Assembly (NCBI GenBank): GCA_947625905.1
Contig: CANQQJ010000015.1
Coordinates: 1-64,000 of the forward strand
Reading direction: 5' to 3'
Source of the DNA: an uncultured Clostridia bacterium
Lineage (GTDB): Bacteria; Bacillota; Clostridia; Monoglobales; Monoglobaceae
Length of the DNA stretch: 64,000 nucleotides
In this document: positions 37,194 to 45,562 of the stretch, in pieces
Layout of the letters: each line of letters begins with the position of its first letter
How positions within the stretch are numbered: position 1 is the stretch's first letter
Notes under the pieces: model-generated
Databases searched by the model: none
What the model was told of the DNA's origin: nothing
The model's input: only the letters and a program-made list of their open reading frames with translations
Position numbers and translations under genes: made by a program

Positions 37194-38021
37194 TTACTCG
37201 AGCGCGTTTTCCTTGCGGTATTTGAGCGGCGTGACCCCCGTCTTGATCTTGAACAGTCTGCAAAAATACGGATAATTCCAGTTGCTCACCGTCTCGCACA
37301 CCTGCGATACAGTCATGTCCTTGTCGCTGAGCATACGCTTGGCCTCGTTGATGCGCGTGTTGGTGATATACTCGTTCACGCTGCAGTGAAAGCTGTTGTG
37401 GAACAGTTTGTAAAGCACGTTTTTGGAGACGCACAGCTCTTTGCAGAGGCTGTCCACCGACAGGTCGCTGCTCAGATTTTCCATCAAATATTTTTTGACC
37501 TGCAATTCAAAAAAATTCTGCTCGAGATAAACCATATCGCGGCTTATGATATAATTTACAAGCATGGCCGCGAGGTTAGCCACGCTCTGTATCTGTTCGT
37601 CGTTGTAAAAAGCAAGCCTGTTCCAATGCTTTTTCAGCGTCGACTTTTTTATGTCGGTCGACTTAATGCGCGCATAGACCTTTTCAAAATCCATGCTGCT
37701 GCGTATTCTGCCCATAATTATGTAGCCCACGATGTTTTCGCCGTACACGATCGGGAACGCGTAATCCACAAGTCCGGCATGACATATGTGCCTCTGAGCG
37801 CACTTATCCTTCTCGCAGCGGCGCAGTATCTCCTCGTCCGAGCACAGGCAGTCCTCTTGGCACCCGTTTTGCTGGATGTAACTGCAAAAATTGACTTCGG
37901 ATTCGACATATCTGGCGACAAAATTGAACTCTGTGTCAAGCACGCCGAGCTGTATTTTTGTGATGTTGTAAAAATCTCGGACTATGTTGTTAAGCTGTTC
38001 TTTTCTGTATAATATTTCCAT
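37194..38021 (-). CDS. AraC-family regulator with PocR sensor domain
   Basis: A 275-residue transcription factor. Residues 5-160 form a PocR-type ligand-binding domain (a PAS-like fold rich in Cys: FCSYIQQNGCQEDC and CEKDKCAQRHICHAGLVDYAFPI). The C-terminal 100 residues are an AraC DNA-binding domain with two helix-turn-helix motifs (LSDKDMTVSQVCETVSNWN and the closing GVTPLKYRK). PocR domains sense small metabolites, often linked to propanediol or sugar breakdown. It is transcribed away from an unassigned glycosidase whose promoter carries the shared box, making it the prime candidate for the regulator binding that box. Confidence 0.9.
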   Translation of the reverse strand: MEILYRKEQLNNIVRDFYNITKIQLGVLDTEFNFVARYVESEVNFCSYIQQNGCQEDCLCSDEEILRRCEKDKCAQRHICHAGLVDYAFPIVYGENIVGYIIMGRIRSSMDFEKVYARIKSTDIKKSTLKKHWNRLAFYNDEQIQSVANLAAMLVNYIISRDMVYLEQNFFELQVKKYLMENLSSDLSVDSLCKELCVSKNVLYKLFHNSFHCSVNEYITNTRINEAKRMLSDKDMTVSQVCETVSNWNYPYFCRLFKIKTGVTPLKYRKENALE

Positions 38022-38041
38022 GAGCTCATCCCCTCGATTTT

Positions 38042-38070
38042 ATTCTAATAAAATTCTGTAAAAATGTCAA
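38042..38070 (-). promoter_or_regulatory. Promoter of the PocR-AraC regulator
   Basis: On the minus strand TTGACA (38065-38070) and TAGAAT (38042-38047) are 17 bp apart, about 20 bp before the start codon, so the leader is very short. The shared box begins 16 bp away at 38086, so one bound regulator could affect both directions. Confidence 0.7.
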
Positions 38071-38085
38071 TATGTATTTTAAACA

Positions 38086-38148
38086 AGGAAAATTTTATAA
38101 TTTTTTATTACGATATGGACTTGAATATTATCCGGGCAAGTGTATAAT
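38086..38148 (+). promoter_or_regulatory. Activator box and promoter of the unassigned glycosidase
   Basis: A more diverged copy of the box (starts AGGAAAA at 38086, core TATAATTTTTT) is followed after the same 35 bp by -35 TTGAAT (38121-38126), 16 bp, and -10 TATAAT (38143-38148). Confidence 0.65.
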
Positions 38149-38194
38149 ATGAGCAGACGGATCAAAACAACTGTGAAAACTACGGAGGACTGTC

Positions 38195-40066
38195 ATGTAT
38201 AAAATAAACGTACCGATCAGCATTGACACATATCTGCGCTCGGACAAAGACGAGCTTTTGAAGAGACTGCGCGAAACAGACGCGGAAAGGGTCTTTGTGA
38301 CCATCGCCAAGCCCGGCGAACGCTCCGAGAAATTCGCCGTATTTAAAGAGATCATCGACTTTCTGCACGGCAGCGGATACGAGGTCGGCGCCTGGCTGTG
38401 GTCGTTCGAAGCCACGGACGAGAAGCCCTACACTCATACAATGCGCTGGGCAAACGGCGATACCGCTCCGTCTGTCATATGTCCGTCGGACGACGCGTAC
38501 CGCGCCTGGCTCGGCGAGTATCTGCGGGAACTGGCGGAGCTCGGACCCGACTTGATAATGCTCGACGACGACCTGCGCTACGGCTTTGTGAGGAACAAAT
38601 TCGGCTGTCTGTGCGAAAATCATTTGGATAAAATTTCCGAGATCCTCGGCGAACGCGTCACCGCCGAACAGATGAGGGAAAAGCTTCTTCGCGGGGGTCG
38701 AAACCGCTATCGCGACGCTTTTATCGCCGCGAACGGCTACTGGCTGGAGCGGTTCGTCCGCGAGATGCGCGAAGCGATAGACAAGGCGGACCCGAACGTC
38801 CGTTTCGGTCAATGCAGCTGCATGACCTCATGGGATATCGACGGCACGACGCCCGACCGCATAAGCCGCATTATGGCGGGCGGCACCAAACCGTTTTACC
38901 GCTTGATAGGCGCGCCGTACTGGGCGGCGCTGTCGCACCTGTGGGGGCAGCGGCTCCAGGACGTGATCGAGCTGAGCCGTATGGAAAAAAGCCGAAACCT
39001 CGATCCGGAGATAGAAATTTTCTGCGAGGGAGACGTTTATCCCCGCCCCAGATGGCACGTGCCCGCGGCGTATCTTGAAGGCTTTGACACGGCTGTGCGC
39101 GCCGCGAACTGCACGGACGGCATTTTGAAATACATGTTTGACTATACCTCGGGCGTCGGCTATGAACCCGGGTATATGCGGCGGCACCGAGGCAGCAAAG
39201 AGCTTTACTCCCTGCTGGACAAATATTTCGCGCCGAAAACATCCCGCGGCGTGCGCGTCTACGAATCGCAGCAAAAATACGCTACGCAGGAGATCTACGA
39301 GCGCATGGAGTATGACTGCGCGATCGAGAACATATTTTTCTCGCCCGCGGCGCAGATGCTCGCCTGCAGCGCGATACCCACGGTATATGAGGGCACGGGG
39401 ATATGCGGCATAGTGTTCGGCGAAAGCGCGCGCAGTCTGCCTCTTTCCGCCGCCGATAACGGCCTTATATTGGACATCGAAGCGGCAGAGCTTCTGCATC
39501 GGCGCGGTATAGACACGGGCATAGCCGACATCGGAGACGAGATCAGCGTCACCGAGGAGCACTTTTTCGCGGAGGACGAATACGTTTCTCTGTACGGCGG
39601 CGCAAAAGCGCGGCGCATCACGTTAAAAGACGGGGCCGAGCCTCAAAGCGAGTTTATCTCAAGCGGCGGCACCGAGACGGCGTCGTATTTCTACGAAAAC
39701 AAAAACGGTCAGCGCTTTTTGGTTTTCGCGTTTGAGGGATATTTTTCAGCGGAAAGCCTCAGGCGGCAATACACCAGAGCGCGTCAGTTAGCGGGCGCGG
39801 TCCGATACCTTTCGGGTAAAGATCTGCCCGCCGCCGCCAAAGTTGACGCCCCCGACCTTTATATGCAGTGCAAGGAAAAAGACGGCGAGCTCGCCGTGGG
39901 CTTATGGAACTTCTGCGTGGACAGCGTTCTCTCGCCCGAGATCCGTCTGACGGAACAGTATTCCGACATAACATTTATAAACTGCGGCGGCAATATGTCG
40001 GGCAACAGGGTCACTCTTTCCGATATACCCCCGTTCGGCTTCGCCGGCTTTAATGTGAAAATATAA
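38195..40066 (+). CDS. Putative TIM-barrel glycoside hydrolase of unassigned family
   Basis: A 623-residue cytoplasmic protein. The N-terminal 330 residues look like a (beta/alpha)8 barrel: strand ends GYEVGAWLWSFE (around 65), DLIMLDDDLRYG (around 130), VRFGQCSCMTSWDIDG and EIFCEGDVYPRPRW (around 280). The last resembles the nucleophile strand of GH42-like enzymes, so Glu near residue 281 and an acid in the DDD cluster are candidate catalytic residues. A Rossmann-like middle part and a beta C-terminal domain follow. I cannot assign a known GH family. It is preceded by the shared regulatory box and the divergent PocR-AraC gene, so it is probably part of the same sugar pathway. Confidence 0.6.
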   Translation: MYKINVPISIDTYLRSDKDELLKRLRETDAERVFVTIAKPGERSEKFAVFKEIIDFLHGSGYEVGAWLWSFEATDEKPYTHTMRWANGDTAPSVICPSDDAYRAWLGEYLRELAELGPDLIMLDDDLRYGFVRNKFGCLCENHLDKISEILGERVTAEQMREKLLRGGRNRYRDAFIAANGYWLERFVREMREAIDKADPNVRFGQCSCMTSWDIDGTTPDRISRIMAGGTKPFYRLIGAPYWAALSHLWGQRLQDVIELSRMEKSRNLDPEIEIFCEGDVYPRPRWHVPAAYLEGFDTAVRAANCTDGILKYMFDYTSGVGYEPGYMRRHRGSKELYSLLDKYFAPKTSRGVRVYESQQKYATQEIYERMEYDCAIENIFFSPAAQMLACSAIPTVYEGTGICGIVFGESARSLPLSAADNGLILDIEAAELLHRRGIDTGIADIGDEISVTEEHFFAEDEYVSLYGGAKARRITLKDGAEPQSEFISSGGTETASYFYENKNGQRFLVFAFEGYFSAESLRRQYTRARQLAGAVRYLSGKDLPAAAKVDAPDLYMQCKEKDGELAVGLWNFCVDSVLSPEIRLTEQYSDITFINCGGNMSGNRVTLSDIPPFGFAGFNVKI

Positions 40067-40107
40067 ATTTTAAGAAAAAAACTCATTAACATGTAACCCC
40101 CCTTAAA

Positions 40108-40147
40108 GCAAAAGACGCAGATCCCAAGATCCGCGCCTTTTGTTTTT
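40108..40147. terminator. Bidirectional terminator between convergent genes
   Basis: A long hairpin (CAAAAG..CGC..GATC pairing with G-T pairs around a CCAA loop) is followed by TTTTT on the plus strand. It lies between the unassigned glycosidase and the convergent CE7 esterase. Confidence 0.85.
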
Positions 40148-40154
40148 GCATGAT

Positions 40155-41120
40155 TTATATAAGCTCCGCAATAAACCGCAAGGTCATATCCTCAAAATCG
40201 GGAAGGTTCCCATGTCCGCAGTCGGGATAAATAAATATCTGTTTTTCCGACACTATCTTGTTATAAGCCGCAAAAACGGATGACGGCGGGCAAATGTTGT
40301 CCATCAGCCCGGTGCCGAACAAGACGTCTCCGCGTATCCGATCCGCAAAATTCTGAATGTCTATGTAGCCCAGCTTGGTAAACGTTTCCTCCTCACGCTC
40401 ATGTCTGGGGTCAAATAAAAGGAAGTATTCCTTAAGCTCCGAATAAGCCGGCATTGTTATATTCAAATCCCAAACGCGCTTATAGTCGCTGAGGAACGGG
40501 CACAGCACCGAAGCTTTTTTAATAATATTGGGCGCGAGCGCGGCGCACGCCATGGCAAGGCCGCCTCCTTGAGAGCCGCCGTAAGCCGCCACGCGGTCTT
40601 CGTCCACGTCCTCCATATCGGCCACTATCTTGGCGAGCAGTGCTGTGTCCAGAAATACATTGCGAAAATACAAATTATGCGGGTCGGGCTCGTCTATACC
40701 GCGGATTATCAAACCGTGATGGGTGTTTCCTCTCACCGGGTTTTTATCATCGGATCTTCCTCCCTGGCCGCGGCAGTCCATCGCGGCGACAACGAATCCC
40801 ATGCTCACATAACTCAGATAAGCGCCCCAGTCGCCGCTTTTTTCGCCGTATCCGTGAAATCTCAGCAGCGCGGGCGCTTTGCCCTTGATCACGGCGGGTT
40901 TCAGCAGCTTGACATAAACGCTTCCGCCGCGCGTGCCGGTAAAGCGCATATCATAGCAGACCGAATTCGGCACCTGAAACTCGCTCTTTTTGATCTCGAC
41001 CCGCGGGTCAAGACCGTTCATTTCCTCAAGCGCCGTTTTCCAGTATTCGTCAAAGTCCTTGGGGCACGGGTTGGTTCCCTTATACTCCCGCAGTTTTTCT
41101 ATCGGCATATCTATCGGCAT
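40155..41120 (-). CDS. Acetyl esterase, CE7 family (acetylxylan esterase / cephalosporin-C deacetylase type)
   Basis: A 321-residue cytoplasmic alpha/beta hydrolase of the usual CE7 length. Family signs are FHGYGEKSGDW, the CRGQGG motif, GGSQGGG with the Ser nucleophile (around residue 183), GLMDNICPPS with the Asp (around 268) and DCGHG with the His (around 300). CE7 enzymes remove acetyl groups from short xylo- or other oligosaccharides inside the cell. It has its own consensus promoter and is monocistronic. The substrate here may be acetylated pectic oligosaccharide. Confidence 0.9.
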   Translation of the reverse strand: MPIDMPIEKLREYKGTNPCPKDFDEYWKTALEEMNGLDPRVEIKKSEFQVPNSVCYDMRFTGTRGGSVYVKLLKPAVIKGKAPALLRFHGYGEKSGDWGAYLSYVSMGFVVAAMDCRGQGGRSDDKNPVRGNTHHGLIIRGIDEPDPHNLYFRNVFLDTALLAKIVADMEDVDEDRVAAYGGSQGGGLAMACAALAPNIIKKASVLCPFLSDYKRVWDLNITMPAYSELKEYFLLFDPRHEREEETFTKLGYIDIQNFADRIRGDVLFGTGLMDNICPPSSVFAAYNKIVSEKQIFIYPDCGHGNLPDFEDMTLRFIAELI

Positions 41121-41161
41121 ACAATAAACCTCCTAAAACAAAAAAATCAAATTTTACACAC

Positions 41162-41190
41162 ATTATATTCTCTGCAAAAACCGATGTCAA
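41162..41190 (-). promoter_or_regulatory. Consensus promoter of the CE7 esterase
   Basis: On the minus strand TTGACA (41185-41190), 17 bp, TATAAT (41162-41167): a perfect sigma-A type promoter about 42 bp before the start codon. I see no copy of the shared box. Confidence 0.85.
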
Positions 41191-41277
41191 TAAACTTTTC
41201 GACTTGATTTTTATATTATCGTCACTTTATATTGTCCGCGCCGAACATGCCGCGGCGGCCGCCCTGAGTTTTTAACG

Positions 41278-42009
41278 CTATAATCCGTACATGCTTCGGA
41301 ACCTTGAGGGAGGTATTCCCTTGTGTTTTTTAAAAACGTTGCAAAAATAATAAGCGTTGTCAAAGCCGCATTCCTGCGCGATCATCGCGATGCTGAGTTC
41401 GGTGCGGCAAAGCAGCGCCTCCGCCTTTTTTATCCGCATATTGTTGAGGTACCGCATGGGCGGCATCCCGACGGTTTTTTTAAAATGCAGGGTCAGCCCC
41501 GCGACCGAAACGCCGGCCGCTCCCGCGGCGTCGCGGAGGCTGATTTTTTCCTTGATGTGCTCCTCAAAAAATTTCTCCGCGCGCTCCGTTGTGCCGTCGG
41601 ACCGCTTTCCTCCCGCGAGGGCGTCCATCTCGATCTGCGCAAAAATATCGTTCAAAAAATGCCGCTTGTGCCTGTCGTTTCCTATTTCGCAGGCCTTGAC
41701 CAGATATTCAAAGCTTGAAATTATCCTCGTTTTATTCTCGATATATATTTTTCCGAAAGGCAGCTCCGCGCGGCCGGGGTTTTCAAAGCGAAGATAATAA
41801 AACGTCAGCGGCTTCGGCATTTCCCTTTCGAAATATATGTTATCGGGAAAGCATACAAGCTCGTTTTCGCCCGCCTTTTCGTTTTTATCTTTCATTTTAA
41901 AGCTTATCTCGCCCTTTAATATAAAAAACAGAGAGTTTTTGGGCTGAAATCCGCGGTTCATTATAAATTCGCTTTTTGAAACGAGTCTGCAGTCTATGAC
42001 CTCAAGCAT
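41278..42009 (-). CDS. AraC-family transcriptional regulator
   Basis: A 243-residue protein. The N-terminal 130 residues are a cupin-like sensor (FILKGEISFKMKD and ELVCFPDNIYFE). The C-terminal 100 residues hold two helix-turn-helix motifs: ISLRDAAGAAGVSVAGLTLHFKKTVGMPPMRYL and ELSIAMIAQECGFDNAYYFCNVFKKHKGIPPSRF. It is transcribed away from the FAD oxidoreductase/GH78-like operon and most likely controls that operon and itself from the shared promoter region. Confidence 0.92.
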   Translation of the reverse strand: MLEVIDCRLVSKSEFIMNRGFQPKNSLFFILKGEISFKMKDKNEKAGENELVCFPDNIYFEREMPKPLTFYYLRFENPGRAELPFGKIYIENKTRIISSFEYLVKACEIGNDRHKRHFLNDIFAQIEMDALAGGKRSDGTTERAEKFFEEHIKEKISLRDAAGAAGVSVAGLTLHFKKTVGMPPMRYLNNMRIKKAEALLCRTELSIAMIAQECGFDNAYYFCNVFKKHKGIPPSRFRSMYGL

Positions 42010-42042
42010 AATAACTCCTATTTTGTAATATTTTATATTTTA

Positions 42043-42087
42043 ATTATAATATATCGCATTGATATTGTCAATTATTTTTGATATTAT
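42043..42087. promoter_or_regulatory. Overlapping divergent promoters
   Basis: Minus strand: TTGACA (42066-42071), 17 bp, TATAAT (42043-42048), driving the AraC gene. Plus strand: TTGATA (42059-42064), 17 bp, TATTAT (42082-42087), driving the oxidoreductase operon. The two -35 regions lie within 13 bp of each other, so polymerase probably cannot occupy both at once. Confidence 0.75.
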
Positions 42088-42118
42088 TATAAAAAAATAT
42101 ATTTGTGAGGTTTTTTAA

Positions 42119-43456
42119 ATGAGCAGCATTACCCTTCCGATAACAAAAACATTCGACTGCGACGTGCTCGTGCTCGGCGGCGGCTGCGCGGGCTTTTCGG
42201 CAGCCGTATGCGCCGCGAGGCACGGAGCGAAAGTCATCCTGACAGATATAAACGGATTTCTCGGCGGCACCGCGACCGCGGGCCTTGTGGGGCCGTTTAT
42301 GACCTCGTACGACGCGGACGGAACGACTCAGCTTATCCGCGGTTTTTTTGACGAGTTTGTGAAAAGAATGGAAAGCGAGGGCGGAGCTGTTCATCCGTCA
42401 AAAATGGACTTCGGCAATTCCTACACGGCGTACAGAACGGCGGGGCATCGCAATTGCTCGGTTTTTGACAGCGAAGCGTTTAAGACGGCGGCCGAGGACA
42501 TATGCCTTGAGAGCGGCGTCGGGCTGATGTACCACATGATGTTTTTAACGGCCAATGTTAAGGACGGCGCCGTAACCGCCGCGTATTTCGGCACAAAAGA
42601 CGGCATATACAAAATAACGGCGAAAAACTTTATCGACTGCTCGGGCGACGCCGATATGGCGCACGCCTGCGGAGTTCCCATGCAGAGCGCCGACGAGGTC
42701 CAGGCCGCTTCTCTGTTTTTCACGGTCAGAGGCGTAGACAAGGCCGCCATGGATAAACATATGCGCGAAGCATCAAATATGGAAGAAAAATTTTACATGA
42801 ACGAGATCAAAGCCGAACGCGCGCGCGGCGGCTTTCCGCTGTCGAGGGCAAAGATCGCGCTTTATGAAAGCTTCGACGGCCTGTGGCGGGTGAATATGTC
42901 GCAGCTTGACGATACGGACGCCACCAAGCCGCGGCAGGTGACCGCCGCCGAGATCGAGGGCAGAAAACAAATCAAATACATAATGGACTTTCTGAAAAAA
43001 CACGCCGCGGGCTGCGAGAACATTTCTCTTGTCCAAAGCGCGGCGAGCCTGGGGGTGAGGGAATCGCGAAGAATAGTCGGAGAATATATTCTCACGCTTG
43101 ACGACATATCCGTCGGCAGGAAGTTCGACGACTCCGTGTTCTGCTGCTCCAATTCAATAGACATGCATAAAAAAGGCGGGGTCGATTACGTAGCCTCAAA
43201 GCTGAAGGGCGCCTATTATGTTCCGTATCGCTCGCTGCTCGCTAAGGGCGTTGACAATCTCCTTGTCGCCGGACGCTGCATCTCCGCGGAAAGGACCGTT
43301 ATGGCAGCGATACGAGTAATGCCTCCGTGCTTCGCGATGGGACAGGCGGCGGGCACCGCCGCCGCGATATCGCTTGCCGGCGGCGCGGCGCCCAAAAACA
43401 TAAATGTTCCGCGGCTTATAAAAACCCTGACCGCCGACGGCGTATATTTGGCGTAA
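42119..43456 (+). CDS. FAD-dependent oxidoreductase (FAD_oxidored family)
   Basis: A 445-residue protein with an N-terminal Rossmann dinucleotide site, VLGGGCAGFSAAVCAARHG (residues 15-33), and FLGGTATAGLVGPF. A CSGDADMAHACGVP segment follows (around 175), and the C-terminal FAD-closing part NLLVAGRCISAERTVMAAIRVMPPCFAMGQAAGTAA. Members of this family often sit beside glycoside hydrolases in Clostridia and Bacteroidetes, but their substrate is usually unknown; oxidation of a sugar or polyol is plausible. It is the first gene of a plus-strand operon with the GH78-like and isomerase-like genes. Confidence 0.85.
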   Translation: MSSITLPITKTFDCDVLVLGGGCAGFSAAVCAARHGAKVILTDINGFLGGTATAGLVGPFMTSYDADGTTQLIRGFFDEFVKRMESEGGAVHPSKMDFGNSYTAYRTAGHRNCSVFDSEAFKTAAEDICLESGVGLMYHMMFLTANVKDGAVTAAYFGTKDGIYKITAKNFIDCSGDADMAHACGVPMQSADEVQAASLFFTVRGVDKAAMDKHMREASNMEEKFYMNEIKAERARGGFPLSRAKIALYESFDGLWRVNMSQLDDTDATKPRQVTAAEIEGRKQIKYIMDFLKKHAAGCENISLVQSAASLGVRESRRIVGEYILTLDDISVGRKFDDSVFCCSNSIDMHKKGGVDYVASKLKGAYYVPYRSLLAKGVDNLLVAGRCISAERTVMAAIRVMPPCFAMGQAAGTAAAISLAGGAAPKNINVPRLIKTLTADGVYLA

Positions 43457-43487
43457 ATAATATAAAATAAAAAAGAGTGTGAGAAAA

Positions 43488-45560
43488 ATGAGCGTATTTA
43501 AAACCGCGGCGCCGATATGGATAAAGGGCCGGGAAAAAGAGATGAATGTCTGCGCGGAGCTTTTGTGCTCCGTTCCGCGCGGACGCGGCGGCGTTCTGCG
43601 TGTCTGCGGAGCGAGCTTTTACAACGTTTTTTTCGACGGCGTGCAGGTTCATTTCGGTCCGGCACGAAAGGCGCGCGGCAGCTGCGCCGCGGACGAGATA
43701 AAAGTGCCGCGCGGCACAAGCGAGATAACCATCCGCGTTATCGGATACAACTGTCCGTCGTTTAACGGAGTCGCCGCTCCGTCCTTCATAATCGCCGAGC
43801 TCGAAACGGACGGCGGTATCGCCGCGGCCACGGGGCGCGGCGGCTTCAAATGCTTTGAGAATAAGCGGCACGTCCAAAAAACCGTCAGGTACTCGTTTCA
43901 GCGGCAGTTCACCGAAAGCTGGGACATGACAAAGGAGCTTGCCGAAGCCGAGTTTGCGAGAGCAGAGCCGAACGCGGACTTCATAATGCGTGACGTGCCT
44001 TACGCGGACATTGCCGAATACCGAGCGGAGCCCATGCCTCTTGAGGGGAAATGGCGCATGGAGAACAAAAACAGATATCCTCTCAGAAAATACATAGCAA
44101 ACCCGGAAAACACCGCGCACTTCCCGATGTCCGAGCTTAAGTCTCGCGCGTATGAGGAATGGCTGAAGATCAAAACCGATTACCGCGCGGCAAAAAGCCC
44201 CGAAAAGCTTTTCGTCGGAGACTGCGGGCTTTGGGACATGGGTTTGGTAACAGCGGGATTCTTTCGGATAAGGCTGCGGACGAAAGCAAACACCCGCATA
44301 ATACTCTCGTTTTCCGAGCAGGCGGACGAGGAATACAGCCTGTATGTCGCCGAGTTCAACACCGTGAACCTTATAGAATGGACGCTCCCCGAGGGCGAAT
44401 GGGACCTGACGAGCTTTGAGCCGTATTCCGCGCGATATATCGAGATGATAGTTATGGAAGGCGAAGCGAAACCCGAATATGTCGGAATGAATGAGTTTGC
44501 CTTCCCGCAATCGCTGATAGTGTCAAGCGCGCCCGAAGACGCTGAGCTCGCCGAGATATACAACGCGGCGGTCCGCACATTCCGCCACAACGTTATAGAC
44601 ATATATATGGACTGCCCGTCGCGCGAGCGCGCGGGCTGGCTGTTCGACAGCTTTTACACGGGCAGGGCGGAAAAATTTTTCACGGGCGGCTCGGTCGTTG
44701 AAAAAGCGTTTTTGGATAATTACGCCAAAGGCGGCAGCAGAGAAGAGACCCCCGGCATGGTGAATATGATCTATCCCGGCGAAGTCACCCACGGCAAGTT
44801 CATTCCGCAGTGGGGAATGTGGTACGCGCTTGAAATATGCGAATACATAACCGAGCGCGGCGGCGGAGCCGACAAGCCTAAGTTTAAGGCACAGCTCGAG
44901 GCTCTTGTCAAATATTTCGTGGGCTTTGAAAATGAATTCGGGCTGCTTGAGAGACTTGACAATTTTAATTTTGTCGAGTGGTCGGCCTTAAACGACAGAG
45001 TGTATGACGTGAGCTGGCCCACAAATATGCTTTACGCGAAAATGCTCTCAAGTCTCGGCGAGGTATACGGGCGCGATGACCTGAAAAAGCGCGCGAGCAG
45101 CTTAAACCGTGCGATCCGAAACATGGCGTTTGACGGCGGGCTCTTCTGCGACCGCGCGGTGCGGAACGCCGAGGGACTCCTCGAAAACACCGACGAGCGC
45201 TCCGAGACGACGCAGTATTACGCGCTGTTTTTGGGCACGTCGACGGCGGACGACAGCACATACGAGCCGCTGCGCAAAATGCTCGCAGATGTGTTCACGG
45301 AGCCCGCGCGAGAGAACTATCCCGACATTTTGAAATCGGAAATGTTTATGGGAGTGTATTTAAAGATAGATGTTCTGCTTGATATGAACATGCCCGACAA
45401 GGCGCTCAAAGAGATAAAATCAACTTTTCTGCCGATGGCGAGAGAAAGCGGAACGCTCTGGGAGCATCTTTCGGGCTATAAGAGCCGCGACCACGGCTTT
45501 GCCTCTTACGCGGCCGCGGCGATAGACAAGGCGCTGCGCTTGAAAAAAGAAAGGAGCTGA
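43488..45560 (+). CDS. GH78-like family protein (alpha-L-rhamnosidase fold)
   Basis: A 690-residue cytoplasmic protein. ATG 43488 is used; a GTG nine bases earlier is in frame. Residues 1-330 are beta-sandwich domains, and residues 340-690 form an (alpha/alpha)6 barrel. The barrel entry reads YMDCPSRERAGWLFDSF, matching the DCPQRDERMGW landmark of GH78 alpha-L-rhamnosidases with the general-acid region kept. A late TLWEHLSGYKSRDHGFASYAAA segment stands where GH78 has its second acid and His. The N-terminal domains differ from the classical enzyme at 48532-51096, so specificity may differ. It follows the oxidoreductase gene by 31 bp. Confidence 0.75.
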   Translation: MSVFKTAAPIWIKGREKEMNVCAELLCSVPRGRGGVLRVCGASFYNVFFDGVQVHFGPARKARGSCAADEIKVPRGTSEITIRVIGYNCPSFNGVAAPSFIIAELETDGGIAAATGRGGFKCFENKRHVQKTVRYSFQRQFTESWDMTKELAEAEFARAEPNADFIMRDVPYADIAEYRAEPMPLEGKWRMENKNRYPLRKYIANPENTAHFPMSELKSRAYEEWLKIKTDYRAAKSPEKLFVGDCGLWDMGLVTAGFFRIRLRTKANTRIILSFSEQADEEYSLYVAEFNTVNLIEWTLPEGEWDLTSFEPYSARYIEMIVMEGEAKPEYVGMNEFAFPQSLIVSSAPEDAELAEIYNAAVRTFRHNVIDIYMDCPSRERAGWLFDSFYTGRAEKFFTGGSVVEKAFLDNYAKGGSREETPGMVNMIYPGEVTHGKFIPQWGMWYALEICEYITERGGGADKPKFKAQLEALVKYFVGFENEFGLLERLDNFNFVEWSALNDRVYDVSWPTNMLYAKMLSSLGEVYGRDDLKKRASSLNRAIRNMAFDGGLFCDRAVRNAEGLLENTDERSETTQYYALFLGTSTADDSTYEPLRKMLADVFTEPARENYPDILKSEMFMGVYLKIDVLLDMNMPDKALKEIKSTFLPMARESGTLWEHLSGYKSRDHGFASYAAAAIDKALRLKKERS

Positions 45561-45562
45561 TT

